Shown: positions 45,818 through 54,804, counted from the first letter of the stretch. The stretch is DNA of 64,000 bases from Neokomagataea thailandica NBRC 106555 (GCF_001598495.1 NZ_BCZB01000007.1:45245-109244); one strand, 5' to 3'. Numbers and translations: made by a program. Notes: generated by a model not told the origin, from the sequence alone.

Positions 45818-47041
45818 GTGTCAGAAGCCCTTGTGTCTTGCCTTCGCGCTGTGGTGGCGATTGTCGCTTTAATGGTGGTGGGTGTTTTGTGCTCCACTCA
45901 TCGGCGGGCGATTGATTGGCGTTTTGTGACTAAGGCCTTGATCATGCAGGCGGGCTTGGGGGTCTTGATCCTTTGGAGCCCCCCGGGGGCTGCGTTATTG
46001 CGGCATCTTTCGGATGCGGTGGGCTGGGTGTTGTCCTTCGGTGGGGCAGGTAGTTCCTTCCTCTTCGGTGGTTTGGTTGGCCCCAAGATGGGGGATATTT
46101 TTGGCGGCGGAGCGTTCGTTTTTGCTCTGCGCGTGCTGCCGCAAATTGTTTATGTCGCGGCTTTATTAGCGTTGCTGGAACATTTTGGAGTTCTGCGTTT
46201 ATTGGCGCGTGGGATTGGTGGTGTGGTGTCTAAAATTTTGGGCACGACTGCTATGGAGGGCTTCTCCGCAGTGTTGACCATTTTCTTGGGCCAGACGGAG
46301 ATGCCTGTGGCGTTGCAGCACACGTTGGATCGTTTGCCACGCCGGGTTCTAGCGACGGTGCTGTGCAGCGGTACGGCGTCTGTCGCGGGGTCTGTTCTGG
46401 CGGGTTATGCCTCATTAGGGGTGCCGATGACGGACCTTTTGGCGGCGTCTGTGATGGCTATTCCGGGCGGGTTGCTGTTTTCACGGATTTTATTCCCCGG
46501 TGAGCGGGAAGATGAGGCTGCCTTAGAGAATATGGTGCGGCGTCATAGTACGATTTTTGAGGCGCTGGCAGATGGCGCGATGAATGGTGCCCGGATTGCT
46601 GTGGCTGTGGGGGCGGTGCTGGTGGCGTTCGTTGGGTTGATTGCGCTGGTCGATGGTCTTTTGGGGGGGATGGGCCTGACATTGACGCGGATATTGGGTG
46701 TGGTTTTAGCGCCGGTTGTTTGGTTGATGGGGGTTCCTTGGCATGAGGCTGTGACGGCGGGGGGGCTGTTTGGTCAGAAGATCGTGTTTAATGAATTTGT
46801 CGCTTATGCGAGTCTTTCCCCGATGATTCATGAGCATGCGCTCTCGACGCATACGGTGACGATCTTGTCGTTTGCGCTGTGTGGTTTTGCGAATTTATCG
46901 ACGATTGGTATTTTGATTGGAGCGTTTGGCAGTGCTGCGCCAGAGCGACGGAGTGATGTTGCTGTATTGGCTGGGCGCGCTGTGATTGCGGGTACGTTGT
47001 CGAACGCTATGAGCGCTGTAATTGCGGGGTTGTTGGTGTGA
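45818..47041 (+). CDS. Concentrative nucleoside transporter (NupC/CNT family)
   Basis: Inner-membrane cation-coupled nucleoside importer of the CNT family, about 407 residues. Family motifs are FVFALRVLPQIVYVAALLALLEHFG split across two helices, LGQTEMPVALQ (nucleoside-binding Gln/Glu), SGTASVAGSVLAGYASLG, and KIVFNEFVAYASL. CGFANLSTIGILIG is near the C-terminus. I chose GTG 45818 because AAGGGAAG lies about 8 bases upstream. A TTG at 45731 would add a non-membrane leader that overlaps the peroxidase gene start on the other strand. It is divergent from the glutathione peroxidase gene. Confidence 0.92.
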   Translation: MSEALVSCLRAVVAIVALMVVGVLCSTHRRAIDWRFVTKALIMQAGLGVLILWSPPGAALLRHLSDAVGWVLSFGGAGSSFLFGGLVGPKMGDIFGGGAFVFALRVLPQIVYVAALLALLEHFGVLRLLARGIGGVVSKILGTTAMEGFSAVLTIFLGQTEMPVALQHTLDRLPRRVLATVLCSGTASVAGSVLAGYASLGVPMTDLLAASVMAIPGGLLFSRILFPGEREDEAALENMVRRHSTIFEALADGAMNGARIAVAVGAVLVAFVGLIALVDGLLGGMGLTLTRILGVVLAPVVWLMGVPWHEAVTAGGLFGQKIVFNEFVAYASLSPMIHEHALSTHTVTILSFALCGFANLSTIGILIGAFGSAAPERRSDVAVLAGRAVIAGTLSNAMSAVIAGLLV

Positions 47042-47154
47042 GGGAGGGAGTTATTCTCAAGTGTTGATGTGTTGAGTGTATTATATAGATTAAGATAATA
47101 TATTTATTTTGGTATGTTTGATTGAATATATTTTTACTAACTTTGGATGTTTTG

Positions 47155-47187
47155 GAAGGGGTCATATGACGTGGCCCCCTTCATTTT
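47155..47187. terminator. Bidirectional terminator between nucleoside transporter and DapA-like gene
   Basis: A 7-base stem (47155-47161 with 47176-47182) with a loop of about 14 bases is followed by ATTTTTATTT on the plus side and by AAAACA on the minus side. It lies between the convergent ends of the two genes in an AT-rich gap. Confidence 0.6.
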
Positions 47188-47190
47188 TAT

Positions 47191-48105
47191 TTATGATTTA
47201 CTGACAGAATCGTGAAAAATCGCCACGTTCTGGAGGGCATGAGTTAAATTTTGTCGATCTTGTTGGGGTAGTGGCAGAATAGGTAGAGGCGGCTGGGCAT
47301 GTGTGAGGCCTAAAATATTGGCCGCAGCATATGCGATTTTCAGGCTGCCATGCTTTTGAAATAATGCCCAAATAGGGGCGAGATAGCGTTGGTATTGTTC
47401 TACACTGCGGCTGTTTCCAGCCTGAGCAGCGGTTGTTAGTGCTAAGGCGACTTGTGGTAGAAAGCCGCCTAAAACACTAAACCAGCCATCTGCACCGGCA
47501 AGTAAAGCTTCGGGGGCGAGCCAGTCGCGGCTGTATCCGATAGTAAGTCGCCCCGTAGCGCTCTGTTTTAGATGCGCGAGTTCCTGAGCGATGTTTTCTT
47601 TCATAGGGGTGGGCATCTTGAGCGCTGCGATAGTGGGGATATCGGCGAGGCGCTCGAGAAGGGTGTGCTGGAATGTGAAATGTGTTGTGCCGGGGTTGTT
47701 GTAAACGCAGAGTGGTAGAGATGTCGTTTTGGCAACAGCGGCGTAGTGTTGGTACACTTCCTCTTCGGTCAGAGGGGCGTAAGACATCGGGGCCAATAAT
47801 AGGCCATCAGCGCCTTCTTCGGCGGCATCACGCGCAAGATTCTGTGCATCATCGGTGCGTAAGGCGCCGATCCCGACGATGAGAGGCGTTCTACCTTTTA
47901 GTATTGTGGCGGCAGCATGTACAGCGCGGCGGCGCTCTGTTCGGTTTAGATAAGCGTAGCCTCCGGTGCTGCCGAGCAAACCAATGGAATGGACGCCGTG
48001 AGAGGAAAGGTGGGCTGAGAGGCGTGAAACGCCATCAGTATCGACAATGCCCTGTTCGTTGGTTGGTGTGATGGGAAAGGCTGAGAGGCCGTTAAAAATA
48101 GACAT
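47191..48105 (-). CDS. DHDPS/NAL-family class I aldolase, substrate unknown
   Basis: A 304-residue member of the dihydrodipicolinate synthase/N-acetylneuraminate lyase superfamily. The barrel residues are visible: the tyrosine in CVYNNPGTT (Tyr135) and the Schiff-base lysine in AALKMP (Lys163). The usual GTTGE pyruvate-binding motif is GSTGGY (45-50), so it lacks the normal glutamate and has altered threonines. This makes true DapA activity in lysine synthesis doubtful; a different keto-acid aldolase or dehydratase is likelier. It is the last gene of a leftward run. A 14-base palindrome sits just upstream of its start. Confidence 0.85.
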   Translation of the reverse strand: MSIFNGLSAFPITPTNEQGIVDTDGVSRLSAHLSSHGVHSIGLLGSTGGYAYLNRTERRRAVHAAATILKGRTPLIVGIGALRTDDAQNLARDAAEEGADGLLLAPMSYAPLTEEEVYQHYAAVAKTTSLPLCVYNNPGTTHFTFQHTLLERLADIPTIAALKMPTPMKENIAQELAHLKQSATGRLTIGYSRDWLAPEALLAGADGWFSVLGGFLPQVALALTTAAQAGNSRSVEQYQRYLAPIWALFQKHGSLKIAYAAANILGLTHAQPPLPILPLPQQDRQNLTHALQNVAIFHDSVSKS

Positions 48106-48117
48106 GGTAAACCCTAT

Positions 48118-48131
48118 ATTTTGATCAAAAT
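48118..48131. promoter_or_regulatory. 14-base perfect palindrome, possible operator
   Basis: ATTTTGATCAAAAT reads the same on both strands. It lies 12 bases upstream of the DapA-like start at 48105, where a repressor would block transcription or translation. No regulator gene is adjacent. AT-rich palindromes can arise by chance, so this is a candidate only. Confidence 0.35.
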
Positions 48132-48161
48132 GCTGTGCTCATAAAAGCGAGTGTCACGTTT

Positions 48162-48587
48162 TTACGTTGATGCACCGAATCTTTTCCGAGTGATGGGCAA
48201 GACGTGATCGCGTGTGAGTGGTGCGAGAGGAAAAGTTTCAGCTTCATCGGGCGTGAGCCAAATGGCTTGATCAATTTCAGCAGCGATAGAGATGGAGGGG
48301 GCGATGCGTAGAAAGAAGAGTTCGGCCTTGAGAAGGGTTTGTTCTTCATTTGCTGCGATTGCGTGAAATGTACCAAGAGCTTCGGGTTGAGTCTCAGCGA
48401 TGTTTAGCCCTAATTCCTCGTTTAACTCCCGGCAGAGTGCTTGCACGGCACTTTCTGAGGGTTCAATTTTCCCACCAGCTTGCATGAACCATGGTGTTCC
48501 AGTTTTGCGGACGAGAAGTAGGCGTCCATTGCCATCATCTAAGATGGCGGATGCGATGTGGAGTGTCCGTTTTTCTTGAAGGCTCAT
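48162..48587 (-). CDS. NUDIX hydrolase
   Basis: A 141-residue NUDIX family pyrophosphohydrolase. The full Nudix box is present at residues 39-61, with G39, E45, R53, E54, L55, E57, E58 and G60 in the canonical spacing. It cleaves a nucleoside diphosphate linked to some other group; the size and simple layout recall small housekeeping hydrolases. The substrate cannot be told. The gene lies in the leftward run between the TylF-type methyltransferase gene and the DapA-like gene. Confidence 0.93.
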   Translation of the reverse strand: MSLQEKRTLHIASAILDDGNGRLLLVRKTGTPWFMQAGGKIEPSESAVQALCRELNEELGLNIAETQPEALGTFHAIAANEEQTLLKAELFFLRIAPSISIAAEIDQAIWLTPDEAETFPLAPLTRDHVLPITRKRFGAST

Positions 48588-48611
48588 GTGCGTGTGCTTC
48601 GGGTGGGGGTG

Positions 48612-49319
48612 TTAGCGCGGATGAATGATGACCATCGCCTGTGTGGTAGTCAGTTCGATGATGTGTTCCGGGCGTTTTGTGAAGAAGTCTTGAAAGGCCT
48701 TCGCGACGCCGGGGATGATGGAATAATCATGTGTGAGAATGATGCCGCCTGAGACCATGCGTGGGTAGAAAAAGGCGAGGGCATCGCGGGTGGCGTCATG
48801 CAAATCAACGTCGAGATGGACGAAGGCGAAGCGATGATCTTCTAACCCTGCTGTTGTGCTGGGGAAGAAGCCTTTGTGGAAGGACAGGCCGTTAAAGTGG
48901 CGTAGGGCATGTTGAACGGCGGGGAGTGAGCCTGTGAACTGACCTTCTTGGAAGACCTTACGTTCTGCGGCGTGTGTGCCTTCGGGCAAGCCTTCAAACG
49001 TATCAAAAAGATGGAGATGTTTGCTCTTTTTGACGCTGGCGATGAGAGCTGCGGAGGCGCCGCGATATACGCCGAACTCTGCGAAATCACCGGGGAGCGC
49101 GGTTTGGGCGTGCGCGATTTCATGCAGCGTGAAGGCTTCGTCTGTGCTGAGCAGCGAATGTGCTGTGCGGGCGCACTGGGCGAGGCGTTTGAGGGTTTGT
49201 GGAGATTTATGGCCTTTGAGTAGGGCCATTTGGAGGCGATTTTGTACGCCGAAGGTCAGGGCACGGGCGATGCGGTTTCCACCCAAGAAGCGACGCATCG
49301 TTTCATTTCTCATCCACAT
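48612..49319 (-). CDS. TylF/MycF-type SAM-dependent O-methyltransferase
   Basis: A methyltransferase of about 235 residues, similar to the macrocin O-methyltransferase (TylF) group that methylates sugar or glycan hydroxyls. Visible parts are FAEFGVYRGASAALIA (SAM site), LHLFDTFEGLPEGT, the metal-binding FVHLDVDLHDAT, and GGIILTHDYSIIPGVAKA. The acidic residues in DVDLHD fit a Mg-dependent enzyme. Three start codons (49325, 49319, 49313 area) are possible. It follows gpsA in the same direction; the acceptor may be a surface glycan or metabolite. Confidence 0.85.
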   Translation of the reverse strand: MWMRNETMRRFLGGNRIARALTFGVQNRLQMALLKGHKSPQTLKRLAQCARTAHSLLSTDEAFTLHEIAHAQTALPGDFAEFGVYRGASAALIASVKKSKHLHLFDTFEGLPEGTHAAERKVFQEGQFTGSLPAVQHALRHFNGLSFHKGFFPSTTAGLEDHRFAFVHLDVDLHDATRDALAFFYPRMVSGGIILTHDYSIIPGVAKAFQDFFTKRPEHIIELTTTQAMVIIHPR

Positions 49320-49352
49320 GCGCAAAAGACCTTCGGCTATTTCAAAGTTAGG

Positions 49353-50345
49353 TTATTCGACAGTGGGCGGGCGGTCTAGTAGGAGCGTGCGGGCTTGATC
49401 CGGTGTGATCTCGCCGGAGAGCAGTTGGGCTACGGTATCAATAATAGGCGTTGCTACGCCCAGCTTTGCGGCTTGCTCGCGCAGTGTGGGGGCGGTGAGC
49501 ACGCCTTCTGCAACGGTGGTGCGGGCGGCAAGGATGCGTGAGAGCTTAAAGCCTGTGCCCAGTTCCAGCCCGAGGGAGTAGTTGCGGGAGCCGCGACCGG
49601 TGCAGGTGAGGATAAGATCTCCCATGCCGGAAAGCCCGGTGAGCGTTGAGGCGCGTCCGCCCATGGCTTCAGCCAAGCGCCCGATTTCGACGACGGCGCG
49701 TGTGATGAGGGCTGCGCGGGCATTTTCGCCTAAGCCTGCGCCGATGGTAATGCCGGCACCAATGGCGATGACGTTTTTGGTCGCTCCTGCGAGTTGTACG
49801 CCGGTGACGTCATCGCTGGCATAGAGGCGCAGTGTTGGTGTGCTGAGCAGTGCTGCAAGTTTTTGCGCGAGAGCGAAATCTGTGCAGGCTAACGTCGCAG
49901 CGGCAGGGAGGTCTTGCGCGACTTCGATGGCAAAATTGGGCCCTGAGAGGACGCCGCTTGGGCGGCCCGGCATGGTTTGCGCCAGAACATCAAGGGGGAG
50001 GAGGCCTGTTGTGGCTTCCATGCCCTTGCAGCATGTGATGATGGGGATGCCGGGGGCGAGTACTTTTTCCAGCTTTTCCGAGATATGGCGGCTGGCTTGA
50101 ACGGGTGTGACGAGCAGCACGACATCTGCCGTGTGCGGGAAGTCATTCGTGAGGGTAATGTTGTCTGGAACGGAAATATCCGGCAGGCGGGGAAGGTTAC
50201 GCGTGTCTTTTGGGACGGGGCCGCGCATCCAGAGGGTGACGTCGGCATCATTGCGAGCAGCTGCACAGGCAAGCGCGATGCCCCATGCCCCGGCACCGAT
50301 GACGGCGATATGTGGGCGGGTGTGCGTTGCGTTTGGCGCGGTCAT
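49353..50345 (-). CDS. gpsA: Glycerol-3-phosphate dehydrogenase [NAD(P)+]
   Basis: Cytoplasmic enzyme that reduces dihydroxyacetone phosphate to sn-glycerol-3-phosphate for phospholipid synthesis. It has 330 residues. The dinucleotide fold starts with IGAGAWGIALA (GAGAWG at 17-22). Conserved CCKGME, SGPNFAIEVA, the active-site lysine region LAGATKNVIAIGAG, and GLSGMGDLILTCTGRGSRNY follow. GGAGG lies 8 bases before its ATG, inside the end of rlmJ. The tsaD-rlmJ-gpsA order points to one operon. Confidence 0.96.
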   Translation of the reverse strand: MTAPNATHTRPHIAVIGAGAWGIALACAAARNDADVTLWMRGPVPKDTRNLPRLPDISVPDNITLTNDFPHTADVVLLVTPVQASRHISEKLEKVLAPGIPIITCCKGMEATTGLLPLDVLAQTMPGRPSGVLSGPNFAIEVAQDLPAAATLACTDFALAQKLAALLSTPTLRLYASDDVTGVQLAGATKNVIAIGAGITIGAGLGENARAALITRAVVEIGRLAEAMGGRASTLTGLSGMGDLILTCTGRGSRNYSLGLELGTGFKLSRILAARTTVAEGVLTAPTLREQAAKLGVATPIIDTVAQLLSGEITPDQARTLLLDRPPTVE

Positions 50346-50347
50346 GA

Positions 50348-51172
50348 TTATTCCTCCGTCAGCCGTTCGATCCGGACATTAGTAGCGGGGTTATCCGCTG
50401 TGGTGAGGTATTGGGCGAGTGCATCAAGAATGCTGCCTGCTTCGGCCTCAAACCCGTATGGCGCATTCGCCACGAGGAAGCCACAGCCATTCAGCTGTGA
50501 TGGGTCAAGAGGTGGGCGCAGCAGGAACTCACAGGTGATGAGATCGGGGATTTTGGCGTCTTTTAAGCTGTTGTAAAAAGCGTGGATAGGCGTGCGGTGT
50601 TTGATAGGGAACCACACAGCGACAATGCCTGCACGGAAGTGGTTGCGGACATAAGAGATCGCCTCGGCGCAGCGTGTGAAATCATCTGGTTTTTCAAAGG
50701 GTGGGTCAATCAGAACCAAGCCACGGCGTACATCTTTGGGCGGTAAGAGTGCGCGGAGGGCTTCGTAACCATCGCGGTGATGGACGGAGACATTGGGCAG
50801 ACCACGAAAGCGGCGGCGTAGGGGTTTGACGTCTTCCGGGTGGAGTTCGCAGGCCATGAGGTGGTCTTGCGGGCGCAAAACATGCTGCGTGAAGGCGGGG
50901 GAGCCAGGGTAGAGGCCGAGAGCTTCAACGGCGCTCTGATATTCGGCCAGGGCGGGAATATCTTGCCCGAGGAGGCGCGCTATACCGTCATGCCATTCCC
51001 CGGTTTTTTCCGCTTCAATACCTTGGAGGTCGTAATGACCGAGGCCTGCATGGGTATCGAGGACGCAGAACCCGGTTTGCTTTTTGCCTAAGGCGCGCAG
51101 CAAAGACAGGAGCAGGGCGTGCTTCATGCAGTCTGCGAAGTTTCCGGCATGGTAGGCGTGGCGGTAGTTCAC
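50348..51172 (-). CDS. rlmJ: 23S rRNA (adenine-N6)-methyltransferase RlmJ
   Basis: RlmJ methylates an adenine of 23S rRNA (A2030 in E. coli). The usual N-terminal signature YRHAYHAGNFADCMKH is at the very start of the protein if translation begins at GTG 51172. This gives 274 residues, the family length, and a start just after the tsaD stop. The longer frame to 51265 overlaps tsaD and adds 31 unlike residues, so I reject it. The catalytic DPPF motif appears as LIDPPFEKPDDF. Confidence 0.9.
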   Translation of the reverse strand: MNYRHAYHAGNFADCMKHALLLSLLRALGKKQTGFCVLDTHAGLGHYDLQGIEAEKTGEWHDGIARLLGQDIPALAEYQSAVEALGLYPGSPAFTQHVLRPQDHLMACELHPEDVKPLRRRFRGLPNVSVHHRDGYEALRALLPPKDVRRGLVLIDPPFEKPDDFTRCAEAISYVRNHFRAGIVAVWFPIKHRTPIHAFYNSLKDAKIPDLITCEFLLRPPLDPSQLNGCGFLVANAPYGFEAEAGSILDALAQYLTTADNPATNVRIERLTEE

Positions 51173-51188
51173 GGTAAAAGTCTGATCC

Positions 51189-52250
51189 TTAAAGGGCGGC
51201 TGGGCTGCGTTCGGATAACGGCCAACGTGGGCGGGCGGCGAGAGTGATGTCGTTGGGGTGTTCACCAGCGTTGAGGCGTTCGAGCGCGACCCAGCCGACC
51301 ATAGTGGCGTTATCGGTGCAGAGGCGCAGAGGTGGCGCTAAGAAAGGCAGGTTATGGTCTGCTGCAATGTTTTCGAGGGTGTTGCGCAGGAGGGTGTTTG
51401 CGGCAACACCGCCAGCAACCACGATGGCGGTAGCGTTTGGTAAGGCTTTGATCGCATGGCGGGTACGGTCTGCCATGACATCCGCAACGGCACGCTGGAA
51501 GCTGGCGGCAATATCTGCGGCGACTTGCCGTGGGAGTGCGCCTTGTCCATGGGGGGCAATCAGGCGGCTAACGGCTGTTTTGAGGCCGGAAAAGGAGAAG
51601 TCACAGCCGTCACGGCCCATGAGGGGGCGCGGTAGGGCATAGGCTTTATCGTTACCTTCTAGGGCGAGGCGTTCAAGAGCGGGGCCGCCCGGCCAGCCAA
51701 GCCCCAGCATTTTAGCGACCTTATCGAAGGCTTCTCCGGCTGCATCATCAATCGTGCCGCCGAGTTTTTCGTAATGCCCGACACCATGAACGGCCACGCA
51801 TTGGCAGTGCCCGCCGGAGACGAGAAGGGTCAAATAAGGGAAAGCGGGTGGCGTCGGGAGGGATGGAAGACGTGCGGTGAGAATATGTGCTTCGATATGG
51901 TTCACTGCGATGAAAGGGCGATTCAAGGCCATGGCGAGGCCTTTGGCGTAAGAACTGCCGACGATCAATCCACCAATCAGGCCGGGGCCTGTTGAAGCGG
52001 CAAAGGCGCCAATATCCTGCAAGGTGAGTTCTGCTTTTTGCAAGGTTGTCTGTACGATGCCGGGCAGGGCATCTAAATGTGCGCGGGCTGCGATTTCCGG
52101 CACGACGCCACCAAGTGCCGCATGGTCCATTTGTGACAGCACGCTCTCGGCGAGGATGTCCCCATTCGGCGCGAGGATCGCGCAGGCGGTATCATCACAA
52201 GACGATTCAATAGCCAAGAGTGGTGCTACGAGGTGTGATTGATCGGTCAT
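51189..52250 (-). CDS. tsaD: tRNA N6-adenosine threonylcarbamoyltransferase TsaD
   Basis: TsaD transfers the threonylcarbamoyl group to A37 of ANN-decoding tRNAs, with TsaB and TsaE. It has about 353 residues. Family signatures are LAIESSCDDTACAIL, the metal-binding NHIEAHIL, LLVSGGHCQC, and IVVAGGVAANTLLR. I list ATG 52250; an ATG 30 bases upstream (52280) is also open. It is divergent from hemC, with about 65 bases between starts, an arrangement widespread in alphaproteobacteria. Confidence 0.95.
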   Translation of the reverse strand: MTDQSHLVAPLLAIESSCDDTACAILAPNGDILAESVLSQMDHAALGGVVPEIAARAHLDALPGIVQTTLQKAELTLQDIGAFAASTGPGLIGGLIVGSSYAKGLAMALNRPFIAVNHIEAHILTARLPSLPTPPAFPYLTLLVSGGHCQCVAVHGVGHYEKLGGTIDDAAGEAFDKVAKMLGLGWPGGPALERLALEGNDKAYALPRPLMGRDGCDFSFSGLKTAVSRLIAPHGQGALPRQVAADIAASFQRAVADVMADRTRHAIKALPNATAIVVAGGVAANTLLRNTLENIAADHNLPFLAPPLRLCTDNATMVGWVALERLNAGEHPNDITLAARPRWPLSERSPAAL

Positions 52251-52315
52251 ACCTTTTACTATGCTAAATACAGTCATCATGACAGTGTCGTCAGGATCGT
52301 TTATGGCTGCTCGTC

Positions 52316-53365
52316 ATGAATGTCACGCTCCTTCCTTCCGATGCACTGCTCCGGGTTGCGGCTGAAGCTGCTCGTCGCTCCCATGGCCTTAGTGGGTCTT
52401 CTCGTCGTACGCTCCCTCTTCGTGTGGGGACGCGTACGTCTCCATTGGCTCTGGTGCAAACGCGGCACTTCCTCAATCGATTAAGTCATTTCTGCCCGGT
52501 CTTGCGTGATCTTGAGGCTTTTCAGGAGCATCAGATTAGTACGGAGGGGGATCGGAATTTAACGCAGCGTTTGGCGGAAATTGGCGGGAAAGGGCTGTTC
52601 GCTAAAGAAATTCACGAGGCGTTGCAGGCGGGGCAGATTGATTTCGCCGTGCATAGTTTGAAGGATTTGGAAACGCATCTTCCAGATGATCTGGTGTTGG
52701 CGTGTACGATGACGCGTGAAGATGCGCGGGACGTGATTATTCGGCGCGATCGTTCGGTAGAGGTCGATCCGAATGATCCATTTGCGGCTCTTACGGAAGG
52801 AGCTGTTATTGGGTGTGCGTCAGTACGGCGGCAGGCTCAGATGCTGGCGCGGCGGCCGGACCTCCGATTCTGCTTATTGCGTGGGAATGTTCAGACTCGG
52901 TTGGCGAAGCTTGCGGATGGTGCATGTGACGCGACTTTGCTGGCCTTGGCGGGGTTGCGGCGCCTTGGTTTGGAAGATCGGGCTGATATTATTTTGGAGC
53001 CAGAGCATATGCTGCCGGCATCGGGCCAAGGAATTGTTGGCGTGACGGTGCGGCGCAGTGACGAAGAACTGCGTGAATTGCTTGGTGCGATTGAAGATCT
53101 GGAGGCACGTTGGGTGTCTACGGCTGAGCGTGCGCTGTTGGATCTGCTGGATGGTTCATGTCGGACGCCGATTGGTGGGTATGCGCGGATTGAAAATAAT
53201 GAGCTGTATTTGCGCGGGTTAGTGGCCAGCGAAGATGGGTCTTTCATTCTGCATCGTGAATTGCGTGGTGCGCCGCATGATGCGGCGGCGATTGGCCGTG
53301 AAGTGGGGGCGATGTTGAAGAGAGATACGCCGGCAGATATTTTCGCTGAAATGACGCGTGATTGA
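52316..53365 (+). CDS. hemC: Porphobilinogen deaminase
   Basis: Hydroxymethylbilane synthase, which polymerises four porphobilinogens in haem synthesis. It has 349 residues as listed. The core starts at LPLRVGTRTSPLALVQT; about 33 residues before it form an extra N-terminal extension, so a later start cannot be excluded. GDRNLTQRLAEIGGKGLF, VHSLKDLE and the dipyrromethane-cofactor cysteine in DLLDGSCRTPIGGY (Cys282) are present. hemD follows 2 bases after the stop. Confidence 0.95.
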   Translation: MNVTLLPSDALLRVAAEAARRSHGLSGSSRRTLPLRVGTRTSPLALVQTRHFLNRLSHFCPVLRDLEAFQEHQISTEGDRNLTQRLAEIGGKGLFAKEIHEALQAGQIDFAVHSLKDLETHLPDDLVLACTMTREDARDVIIRRDRSVEVDPNDPFAALTEGAVIGCASVRRQAQMLARRPDLRFCLLRGNVQTRLAKLADGACDATLLALAGLRRLGLEDRADIILEPEHMLPASGQGIVGVTVRRSDEELRELLGAIEDLEARWVSTAERALLDLLDGSCRTPIGGYARIENNELYLRGLVASEDGSFILHRELRGAPHDAAAIGREVGAMLKRDTPADIFAEMTRD

Positions 53366-53367
53366 GC

Positions 53368-54057
53368 ATGATGTCGCCGCACCCTGATGGAGTTGTGGTG
53401 ACGCGTCCGGAGCCGGGCTTGTCCGAAACGGTGCAGGCCGTGGAGCGGCAGGGGTGGCGCAGCGTGGCCAGTCCAATGTTGAATGTGCAGAGATTAGGGC
53501 TCTTACCGGTTGAGCCTGCGCAAGCGCTTTTGGTGACGAGTGGGCAGGCTTTGCCTGCATTGGTGGCGTGGCCGAGGACGCAGCGTATTGTTGCCGTGGG
53601 TGAGAAGACGGCTGAGCGTGCGCGGGAAATGGGGTTTCAGAGCGTTGAGGCTGCCGAGGGTGATGCGCGGTCTTTGGCGCGTTATTGCCGTGCTGAGCGC
53701 ATTATGGGAGCGGGCGTGTTGCTGGTTACGGGGCGCGGCTACGGTGTGGATTTGGCGCGGTCTTTGAAGGTGCGGCGGCGGGATGTGTATGATGTGCAAC
53801 CGGTTTGGGTGCTTTCTGAGCACGCGATACAGAGTGTCTATGAGGCACGGGTTGCTGCTGTTTTATTCTATTCAGGCCGAACGGTGGATGCTTTTTGTGC
53901 GGCGTTGCCCGAGGGGCTGATGGCGCGCTTAAAAACGGTACGGGCCATATGTTTGTCCAAGGCGATTGCTGAGCGTGTGTCAGAAGCAGCTTGGAGGTCT
54001 GTGGAGTATGGTGACCCGCTCGCCCTGTTGGGCGAGGGGCCAGTCTCGGGAAGGTAG
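53368..54057 (+). CDS. hemD: Uroporphyrinogen-III synthase
   Basis: HemD closes and inverts the linear tetrapyrrole made by HemC. It is a poorly conserved family; the call rests on the two-domain layout, length (229 residues), position directly after hemC, and segments such as VVTRPEPGLSETVQAV, LLVTSGQALPAL and VLFYSGRTVDAFCA. ATG 53368 starts 2 bases after the hemC stop. TTG 53362 and ATG 53371 are alternatives. It converges on secB. Confidence 0.88.
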   Translation: MMSPHPDGVVVTRPEPGLSETVQAVERQGWRSVASPMLNVQRLGLLPVEPAQALLVTSGQALPALVAWPRTQRIVAVGEKTAERAREMGFQSVEAAEGDARSLARYCRAERIMGAGVLLVTGRGYGVDLARSLKVRRRDVYDVQPVWVLSEHAIQSVYEARVAAVLFYSGRTVDAFCAALPEGLMARLKTVRAICLSKAIAERVSEAAWRSVEYGDPLALLGEGPVSGR

Positions 54058-54067
54058 CCCTCCCGAG
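54045..54067. terminator. Hairpin at the hemD/secB junction
   Basis: A 7-base stem (54045-54051 with 54061-54067), extended by two more pairs around a mismatch, overlaps the hemD stop. No T run follows, so a terminator role is doubtful. Confidence 0.3.
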
Positions 54068-54074
54068 GGGAAGC

Positions 54075-54602
54075 TTAGGCTTCGCCAGCGGGTTCTGGGA
54101 ACTGCTGAGCGCGCTTTGCTTGCCACAGAGCAACAAAGTCGATCGGTTGCAGAACAACTGGTGGGAAGCCCCCGTCACGGGTGACATCGCTGATGATGCT
54201 GCGTGCGTATGGGAAGATCAGGCGCGGCACTTCAACCAGCAGCAGTGGTTCAACAACTTCTTGTTGAACATTGCCGAGGGTGACGATGGCTGCGTAGGTC
54301 AGTTCTGCAATGAAGACAGCGCGGCCTGGCTTGTCGCCTTCTTTTTCCGGAGCTTCTGTTGCTTCTGCGCGAACAGCGAGAGCGACTTCAAAAACAGGTT
54401 GTTCTTCTTCCAGGCGGTTCACCTGAACGTCAATGTTCACACCGATTTGTGGTGCGCTGCGCAGAGATGCAAAAATTGCAGCACCTGCGGGCACTTCGAA
54501 AGAGAGGTCTTTCGTGTATTGCAGGTTAACGGCCAATGGCAGGGGGGCTGGTGCGCCTTCTGCGTTTTGGGTGGTGGTATTAGCAGTCGAATTTTCGGAC
54601 AT
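54075..54602 (-). CDS. secB: Protein-export chaperone SecB
   Basis: Cytoplasmic tetrameric chaperone that keeps preproteins unfolded and hands them to SecA. It has 175 residues, with a low-complexity N-terminus of about 25 residues. Family motifs are YTKDLSFEVP, VEPLLLVEVPRLIFPYAR and DVTRDGGFPPVVLQPIDF. It is divergent from the Tim44-like gene, about 200 bases away, a conserved alphaproteobacterial pairing. Confidence 0.95.
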   Translation of the reverse strand: MSENSTANTTTQNAEGAPAPLPLAVNLQYTKDLSFEVPAGAAIFASLRSAPQIGVNIDVQVNRLEEEQPVFEVALAVRAEATEAPEKEGDKPGRAVFIAELTYAAIVTLGNVQQEVVEPLLLVEVPRLIFPYARSIISDVTRDGGFPPVVLQPIDFVALWQAKRAQQFPEPAGEA

Positions 54603-54804
54603 AAATGCTCTCCGGTGTCGCCCGTGGGCAACAAGCGATGAAATAATTGCGACCTCATGGCGGTAGCATGATGTGCTCTTATCGCCAAGTCGTTCTGGGG
54701 AAACGTCATGGGTTCTATGACAAATGGTTGAGTTGTGGGCTGTCTCAACCTATCTAGTGAGAATCTTTTCCGTGATCCCCTTCATTTGTGAAGCTTAAGC
54801 CTGC

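Noticed and set aside
51173..51265. Longer RlmJ N-terminus
   Set aside because: It overlaps the tsaD end, and the family signature begins right at GTG 51172.
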